Source of the DNA: an uncultured bacterium
GTDB taxonomy: Bacteria > Bacillota > Clostridia > Oscillospirales > Ruminococcaceae
Length of the DNA: 11,097 nt
Assembly: GCA_934845495.1 (NCBI GenBank)
Contig: CAKWRB010000022.1
Span: 1-11,097 of the forward strand
Direction: 5' to 3'
A model generated the notes under the pieces. It saw only the letters and a program-made list of their open reading frames with translations. It was not told the origin of the DNA and ran no database searches. The position numbers and the translations under genes are program-made. Below are positions 6,001 through 11,097 of the stretch, piece by piece (position 1 is the stretch's first letter; each line of letters starts with the position of its first letter).

Positions 6001-6402
6001 TTATTCCGCTGTTTCCTGTGAAACAATCGGTTCCAGAACTTTTTGCATCCGGAGGTTTTCCAGATCCTCGCCGTCCACCGGCACCAGCTGGGCTGCCTGT
6101 ATCCGAAACCCCCGATGCTCAAAAAAACCGGGCTGTCCGGGAAGCCTCCACCCGCAGGAGCTTTTCCCCCTGCCGCCAGGCTGCTGCCACACCCCGGCGC
6201 TGGCTCTCTGCCGCTGTGTAGAGGCAGTCCAGATACCCACCAGGTTCGAGGTTTGCAAACCCCAGCAAACAGCCTTTCTCCTCGGCTACCAGCGTATCAC
6301 AGGCCAGCAGACGCTTCGCCGTGATGGTTTCCGCCCGACCTGCCCAGGCCAACAGCTGCGCAGCGGTGTAATCTCCCTGACAGACTGCCTGAATACTCTG
6401 CC
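6001..6402 (-). pseudogene. GNAT-family N-acetyltransferase, truncated and frameshifted
   Basis: Two adjoining minus-strand frames together spell most of a GNAT acetyltransferase, the type that moves an acetyl group from acetyl-CoA. The first frame gives RQSIQAVCQGDYTAAQLLAW, then LVAEEKGCLLGFANLEPGGYLDCLY and the acetyl-CoA loop SQRRGVAAA. It stops after TARFF at a run of seven T (plus-strand A at 6121-6127). The second frame resumes at FFEHRGFRIQ and ends QETAE at TAA 6003-6001. One T fewer would join the frames. The N-terminus is also missing: upstream of RQS the sequence changes to repeat A at 6403, replacing roughly the first 15 residues, and no start codon with ribosome site remains. 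I therefore call it a broken gene. A sequencing error in the T run could explain the frameshift but not the lost start. Confidence 0.75.
6010..6025. promoter_or_regulatory. Candidate parS (ParB-binding) site, 14/16
   Basis: TGTTTCCTGTGAAACA differs from the Bacillus-type parS palindrome TGTTTCACGTGAAACA only at two central bases. One half-site (GTGAAACA) is intact. It lies in the tail of the broken GNAT gene, 3.6 kb from parB. The altered bases fall in the central CACGTG, which matters for ParB binding, so the site may be weak or decayed. Confidence 0.4.
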
Positions 6403-6517
6403 GGAACCGCGCCTGCGGCGAGCAGCTCCTTGGCAACCCCCTGAAAACCCCTGCGGAAAAACAAAAACACCCCGGAAAATCCGGGGTGCTTTCTATCTCT
6501 TTCTCTCCCACCCCACC
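6403..6517. repeat. Repeat A, copy 1 (115 bp), at the break point of the GNAT gene
   Basis: It is identical to 6776-6890 except one base (C at 6434, T in the other copy). It contains a CCGC/GCGG mini-hairpin at one end, a terminator-like stem in the middle and a pyrimidine-rich end. Its left edge abuts the GNAT coding sequence. Open frames across it are by-products of GC-rich sequence and have no ribosome site. Confidence 0.9.
6457..6488 (-). terminator. Terminator stem inside repeat A, copy 1
   Basis: CACCCCGG (6468-6475) pairs with CCGGGGTG (6481-6488) with loop AAAAT. On the minus strand it is followed by TTTTTGTTTTT, a strong terminator pattern. On the plus strand only a mixed CTTTCTATCTCTTT run follows. 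Confidence 0.8.
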
Positions 6518-6533
6518 TCCACATTTAGGGAGG

Positions 6534-6644
6534 GGGGCGTTTGTGGGGGGAACCGTTTGGTTCCCTACCACATTTGAGTGGAGCGAAGCGGAACGGGAAT
6601 ACCCGCCGCAGCGGCCGGCGCAAGCCGCTGTGGCCGTAGGCCAC
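6534..6644. repeat. Repeat B, copy 1 (about 111 bp hairpin cluster)
   Basis: It starts GGGGCGTTTGTGGGGGG and contains GGAACC-GTTT-GGTTCC, CCAC-ATTTGA-GTGG, the block GAGCGAAGCGGAACGGGAAT, a GCGGC/GCCGC stem and GTGGCC-GTA-GGCCAC. It is followed head to tail by copy 2. The centre (6605-6620) differs from the other copies. Confidence 0.85.
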
Positions 6645-6761
6645 GGGGCGTTTGTGGGGGGAACCGTAGGTTCCCTACCACATTTGAGTGGAGCGAAGCG
6701 AAACGGGAATACCGCCCGCAGGCGTCGGCTTGTGAAGCAAGCCGCTGTGGCCGTAGGCCAC
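6645..6761. repeat. Repeat B, copy 2 (117 bp, fullest copy)
   Basis: It has the same order of small hairpins as copy 1: GGAACC-GTA-GGTTCC, CCAC-ATTTGA-GTGG, GGCTTG-TGAAG-CAAGCC and GTGGCC-GTA-GGCCAC. Stems are kept while loops and linkers differ from copy 1. Confidence 0.88.
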
Positions 6762-6777
6762 GGGGCGTTTGTGGGGG
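6762..6777. repeat. Repeat B fragment (first 16 bp) fused to repeat A copy 2
   Basis: GGGGCGTTTGTGGGGG is the opening of repeat B and then changes directly into repeat A at the shared GGAACCG. This shared word is where the two repeat types switch. Confidence 0.75.
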
Positions 6778-6890
6778 AACCGCGCCTGCGGCGAGCAGCT
6801 CCTTGGTAACCCCCTGAAAACCCCTGCGGAAAAACAAAAACACCCCGGAAAATCCGGGGTGCTTTCTATCTCTTTCTCTCCCACCCCACC
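6776..6890. repeat. Repeat A, copy 2 (115 bp)
   Basis: One base differs from copy 1, 373 bases away. The near identity of both copies, next to a more varied repeat B, suggests recent duplication or gene conversion. After each A copy comes a variable CTCC-loop-GGAG hairpin (6517-6532; 6894-6906) with a different loop. Confidence 0.9.
6831..6861 (-). terminator. Terminator stem inside repeat A, copy 2; likely guaB terminator
   Basis: CACCCCGG (6841-6848) pairs with CCGGGGTG (6854-6861) and the minus strand continues TTTTTGTTTT. It lies about 160 bases after the guaB stop codon and is the first good terminator that guaB transcripts meet. Confidence 0.8.
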
Positions 6891-6906
6891 AAACTCCATC
6901 AAGGAG

Positions 6907-7005
6907 GGGGCGTTTGTGGGGGAACCGTAGGTTCCTACCACATTTGAGTGGAGCGAAGCGGAACGGGAATTCCCGCCCGCAGGCGTCGGCTTGTGAAGCA
7001 AGCCG
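6907..7005. repeat. Repeat B, copy 3 (99 bp, lacks the GTGGCC hairpin), next to guaB
   Basis: It carries GGAACC-GTA-GGTTCC, the GAGCGAAGCGGAACGGGAAT block and the GGCTTG/CAAGCC stem. It stops where copy 2 goes on to the GTGGCC hairpin, and gives way to the palindrome over the guaB stop. Confidence 0.88.
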
Positions 7006-7006
7006 T

Positions 7007-8648
<1,642 letters not shown>

Positions 8649-8654
8649 TTTACT

Positions 8655-8683
8655 ATTCTATCACTTATCCCCGGGGAGTTCAA
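8655..8683 (-). promoter_or_regulatory. Promoter of guaB
   Basis: TTGAAC (8683-8678), 17 bases, TAGAAT (8660-8655) on the minus strand, with TG one base before the -10. The 17-base spacer contains the palindrome CCCCGGGG (8669-8676), a possible operator. Bases 8684-8789 are AT-rich and hold nothing else I recognise. Confidence 0.7.
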
Positions 8684-8789
8684 GATGATAATTCAGCTTT
8701 CCAGCTAAAAAATCCACACTTTTTTATAGAAAATGAAGATTTTTTCGTTTACTTTACCAAATTAAATTATGAAAGCATCCGGAAATCGA

Positions 8790-9569
8790 TCATTTTTCCA
8801 ATGGATTCAAGCACACCTGGGCTTCAAAACAGGGGCCTTCTGCCCGATGGCCAGCCACATACCAGCAGTCCTCTTCCTGGTGATGGAACAGTTCCAGCCG
8901 GATCCGCTCCCCATGTCGGGCTTCATGCCTGTAAATGATCCGAAATTCCCGGATCCCCCGGTCCACCAGCTCCTCAAAGGGGAGCAGATTGCAGACCAGG
9001 TCGCCATAGACGGTATTGTTCAGATGTCCATTTACATCCAGATGGCTGTACTGGACGGTAAAAATCTGTTCGCCGCAGGGCTCCCCTGCAATGCGGAACC
9101 GGGTTGAGGCAAAGGGCTCCATGGCGTCCTCTGCCGGAATGGTGGGCATCTCATGCTGGAACTTGTCCGGGCGCAGGATCTTGCGTTCCACTGGATCGGC
9201 CATAAACCAGATGGTGTGTACCTCAGCCAGCAGTTCCCCCGGGCCGCCATTTTTCTCCCGGTGGATGCGAATCTCCCGGTTGTACTGGGCCCCACGCACC
9301 CCTTGAGGAGCTGTTTCCACCCAGAGCAGATCGGCGGCTGTGGGACACTGATGGATGCGCACCGCTGCCTTGGAGAGCAGAAAGACGATCCCCTCCTGAT
9401 AGAGGCGGTCATAGGAAAGACCAATGTGTTCCAGGTGTTCCCCAGCGGCCCGTTCCATGACCTTGAGCAGCCAGGAGAGCTTCATCTTACCGCTGAGATC
9501 ACACTGGTAATAGGGCACTTCGGTGGTAAAACAATAGGTATAGGGGTTTATCATCTGCGGTTCGATCAT
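8790..9569 (-). CDS. Acyl-ACP thioesterase (bacterial FatA/FatB type)
   Basis: It has 259 residues, the usual length of bacterial acyl-ACP thioesterases, which release free fatty acids from acyl carrier protein in the cytoplasm. ATG 9569 follows AAAGGAG by 9 bases. Two hotdog domains are visible: residues about 10-135 (VPYYQCDLSGKMKLSWLLKV, with the hotdog helix at ERAAGEHLEHIGLSYDRL) and about 150-255. The second domain carries VQYSHLDVNGHLNNTVYGDL, the family's active-site segment, with Asp, Asn and His in the expected D-x-N-x-H order. Many gut Firmicutes have one. Chain-length preference cannot be read from sequence. It stands between parB and guaB, all on the same strand. A terminator-like hairpin separates it from parB, and I find no convincing promoter just before it, so read-through from parB is possible. 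Confidence 0.9.
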   Translation of the reverse strand: MIEPQMINPYTYCFTTEVPYYQCDLSGKMKLSWLLKVMERAAGEHLEHIGLSYDRLYQEGIVFLLSKAAVRIHQCPTAADLLWVETAPQGVRGAQYNREIRIHREKNGGPGELLAEVHTIWFMADPVERKILRPDKFQHEMPTIPAEDAMEPFASTRFRIAGEPCGEQIFTVQYSHLDVNGHLNNTVYGDLVCNLLPFEELVDRGIREFRIIYRHEARHGERIRLELFHHQEEDCWYVAGHRAEGPCFEAQVCLNPLEK

Positions 9570-9625
9570 TTTATATTGCTCCTTTCCCCGGGTTCCTCAA
9601 TTCCCCAAGGGACCTGGTACAAAAC

Positions 9626-9659
9626 ACAGGGAGGCCCTTTCTTGATAAGGCCCCCCTGT
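9626..9659 (-). terminator. Terminator-like hairpin after parB
   Basis: ACAGGGAGGCC (9626-9636) pairs with GGCCCCCCTGT (9649-9659) with one A-C mismatch. The minus strand then reads GTTTTGT, a short T-tract, so termination may be incomplete. Confidence 0.65.
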
Positions 9660-9672
9660 TCCGTTTCACTGT

Positions 9673-10536
9673 TTATTCACAGAGCTGACGGGCCAATTCC
9701 GTAAGATCTTCCTGCGAGAAGAAATCCACAGTCAAGGTGCCTTTCCCATCTCGTCCCACTTTGATCTTCACCTTGCGGTGCAAACTCTCGGCCAAGGCCA
9801 GTTCTGCTTCCTTCCAAAAGCTATCCTCTCCCCACTCCGACCGGGAAGCGGCGGTTTTGGGGGCAGTTCCGGTTGCTTTGCAGCCAGCTACCAGCCGTTC
9901 AGTCTCCCGGACCGACAATCCTTCCTGACAGATGCGCTCAGCCAATGCCGGGATCATCTCCGCTTCCGGCAGACCCAGCAATGCCCGGGCATGGCCCGAA
10001 CTGAGCTTTCCGTCCCGGACCAGCCGGGCAGTTTCCTCTGGCAGGGCCAGCAGACGCAGGGCATTGGCCACTGCCGGACGGGATTTACCCACCCGTTTGG
10101 CCACCTGTTCCTGGGTATAGCCATGCTGCTGCATCAGTTCCTGATAACCCATCGCCTCTTCCATGGGGTTGAGGTCGCTGCGCTGCAGGTTTTCGATGAG
10201 AGCCACTTCCATCGTTGCCACATCGTCCAGATCCCGGATGATCACCGGCAGTTCGGTGAGACCTGCCATCCGGGAAGCCCGCCAGCGGCGTTCTCCAGCC
10301 ACGATCTGATAGGTACCACCCGGCAGCGGACGCACCAGCAGCGGCTGGAGCACCCCATGTTCCCGAATGGAATCAGCCAGTTCCGCCAGGGCATTTTCAT
10401 CAAAATCATGGCGGGGCTGGTTGCGGTTCGGTTCAATTTCCCCGATCTTCAGGGTGGAGGGGGCAATTTCTCGGGTTTCATTCTCTACAAAAAGTGCTTC
10501 CAGGCCTTTTCCCAGGCCACCTTTGCGTGTTGCCAA
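9673..10536 (-). CDS. parB: ParB/Spo0J chromosome-partitioning protein
   Basis: ParB is a CTP-dependent DNA clamp that loads at parS sites, spreads along DNA and works with Soj/ParA to segregate origins. It has 287 residues, normal length. The N-terminal motif GGLGKGLEALF (residues 6-16) is the Soj-contacting segment. The CTP-binding N-domain follows, with GERRWRA (81-87) and ENLQRSDLNP (115-124). The parS-reading helix-turn-helix is near 140-162 (YTQEQVAKRVGKSRPAVANAL). A variable, charged linker (about 215-240) leads to the C-terminal dimer domain. The start is TTG at 10536, 8 bases after the soj stop. No ATG is available near the conserved N-terminus, and AAAGGG inside the end of soj is a distant ribosome site. 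The gene follows soj as usual and probably depends on translation of soj. A single DnaA-box-like word overlaps its stop region. Confidence 0.96.
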   Translation of the reverse strand: MATRKGGLGKGLEALFVENETREIAPSTLKIGEIEPNRNQPRHDFDENALAELADSIREHGVLQPLLVRPLPGGTYQIVAGERRWRASRMAGLTELPVIIRDLDDVATMEVALIENLQRSDLNPMEEAMGYQELMQQHGYTQEQVAKRVGKSRPAVANALRLLALPEETARLVRDGKLSSGHARALLGLPEAEMIPALAERICQEGLSVRETERLVAGCKATGTAPKTAASRSEWGEDSFWKEAELALAESLHRKVKIKVGRDGKGTLTVDFFSQEDLTELARQLCE

Positions 10537-10544
10537 CTTTAACT

Positions 10545-11097
10545 TCAGCCCTTTCTGTTCTTATCCAGGATCTCTGCGGTCAAGGCTTCATAAGCCTGGG
10601 CACCCCGGGAATTGCGGTCAAAATAGAGCACTGGCTGTCCAAAACTGGGGGCTTCGGAAAGCCGTACATTCCGGGGGATCACATTTTTGAACACCTTTTC
10701 CGGGAAAAACTTCTTTACTTCGTCCACCACCTGCAAGGTGAGGTTGAGCCGCCCATCGTACATGGTGAGCAGCACCCCTTCGATTTCAATGCTGGGATTG
10801 TAGAGCCGCTTGACCTGCCGGACGGTGGTGACTAGTTGGCTGAGCCCTTCCAATGCATAGTATTCGCACTGGATGGGAATGATGAGCGAATCGCTGGCCG
10901 ACAGGGCATTGAGGGTGACCATGCCCAGTGAGGGCGGACAGTCGATGAGTATGAAGTCATACTCCCCCTTGACCCGGACCAGTTCCTCCTTGAGGCGCAT
11001 CACCCGATCCCGCATATCTGCCAGCTCCAGTTCCGCAGCAGCCAGTGCCATACTGGACGGAATCAGATCCACTCCCTTGTACGGGGTAGTGAGAATG
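10545..11097 (-). CDS. soj: Soj/ParA chromosome-partitioning ATPase (C-terminal part; 5' end outside window)
   Basis: The frame is open to the window edge and gives about 184 residues, roughly the last 70 percent of a 250-260 residue ParA. ParA binds nucleoid DNA as an ATP dimer and is stimulated by ParB. The Walker A (P-loop) and the switch I region are outside the window. Visible marks are GVDLIPSSMALAAAELEL, the Walker B-like strand YDFILIDCPPSLGMVTLNAL, IPIQCEYYALEGLSQL, and the family's EVFKN-like end segment PRNVRLSEAPSFGQPVLYFD followed by YEALTAEIL. A GTG at 11072 is internal and not the start. It precedes parB by 8 bases in the standard soj-parB operon. Chromosomal Soj is favoured over a plasmid ParA by the neighbouring housekeeping genes. 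Confidence 0.95.
   Translation of the reverse strand, partial: ILTTPYKGVDLIPSSMALAAAELELADMRDRVMRLKEELVRVKGEYDFILIDCPPSLGMVTLNALSASDSLIIPIQCEYYALEGLSQLVTTVRQVKRLYNPSIEIEGVLLTMYDGRLNLTLQVVDEVKKFFPEKVFKNVIPRNVRLSEAPSFGQPVLYFDRNSRGAQAYEALTAEILDKNRKG

Noticed and set aside
6119..6571. 150-residue minus-strand frame starting in repeat B and running through repeat A into the GNAT remnant
   Set aside because: The first part is translated repeat sequence with no ribosome site. Only the part after 6402 resembles a protein family, so I report a truncated pseudogene instead.
6486..7001. Several open frames on both strands across the repeat mosaic (PPTNAP- and FFRRGFQGV-like products)
   Set aside because: They follow the repeats, occur on both strands, lack ribosome sites, and match the kind of spurious small ORFs often annotated in such repeats.
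9662..9669. parS-like half-site CGTTTCAC just after parB
   Set aside because: The matching right half is absent, so it is not a palindrome.
9673..9681. DnaA box-like TTATTCACA at the parB 3' end
   Set aside because: It is a single isolated match. About one match per few such windows is expected by chance, and there is no cluster or AT-rich unwinding region, so no origin is called.

Overview
The window looks like chromosomal DNA from a GC-rich, low-oxygen gut-type Firmicute, probably an Oscillospiraceae/Ruminococcaceae member of the Faecalibacterium-Subdoligranulum-Gemmiger kind. This rests on Firmicute-type gene families (FemX-like aminoacyltransferase, YdbS/YdbT-type PH proteins, Soj-Spo0J/ParB, bacterial acyl-ACP thioesterase), clear AGGAGG-type ribosome sites, consensus sigma-A promoters in AT-rich gaps, and high-GC repeats of a style common in that group. 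The genus is an inference from memory, not from a search. LAYOUT: 1-735 (+) is the 3' part of an M20 amidohydrolase of the AbgB type. It faces a minus-strand pair, a DUF4230 membrane-anchored protein followed by a 27-residue single-helix peptide joined by an ATGA overlap, and two hairpin terminators separate the two directions. At 1.7 kb back-to-back promoters serve that pair and a plus-strand 103-residue protein of unknown function, which has its own terminator. From 2.2 kb to the end all recognisable genes are on the minus strand: a FemX-like peptidoglycan bridge enzyme, the two PH-domain membrane proteins (ydbT and ydbS type, ATGA overlap), tRNA-Glu and tRNA-Met under a perfect consensus promoter, a broken GNAT acetyltransferase, guaB (IMP dehydrogenase), an acyl-ACP thioesterase, parB and the C-terminal two thirds of soj/parA. 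NON-CODING REGIONS: 3284-3635 holds two 45-bp repeats, one of them a perfect 10-bp hairpin, plus a plus-strand promoter with no gene. 6403-7006 is a mosaic of two repeat types (A, about 115 bp, with a terminator; B, about 100-117 bp, made of small hairpins) lying between the guaB stop codon and the truncated GNAT gene. 8491-8789 holds the guaB promoter and a leader of about 155 nt. HOW THE PARTS FIT: soj and parB form the chromosome-segregation operon, and a 14/16 match to the parS site they bind lies 3.6 kb away in the tail of the broken GNAT gene. The other genes are housekeeping (GMP synthesis, fatty-acid release, wall cross-bridge, tRNAs). No CRISPR array, phage, transposase or defence gene is visible. 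The most unusual content is the hairpin-repeat mosaic that appears to have cut the GNAT gene.
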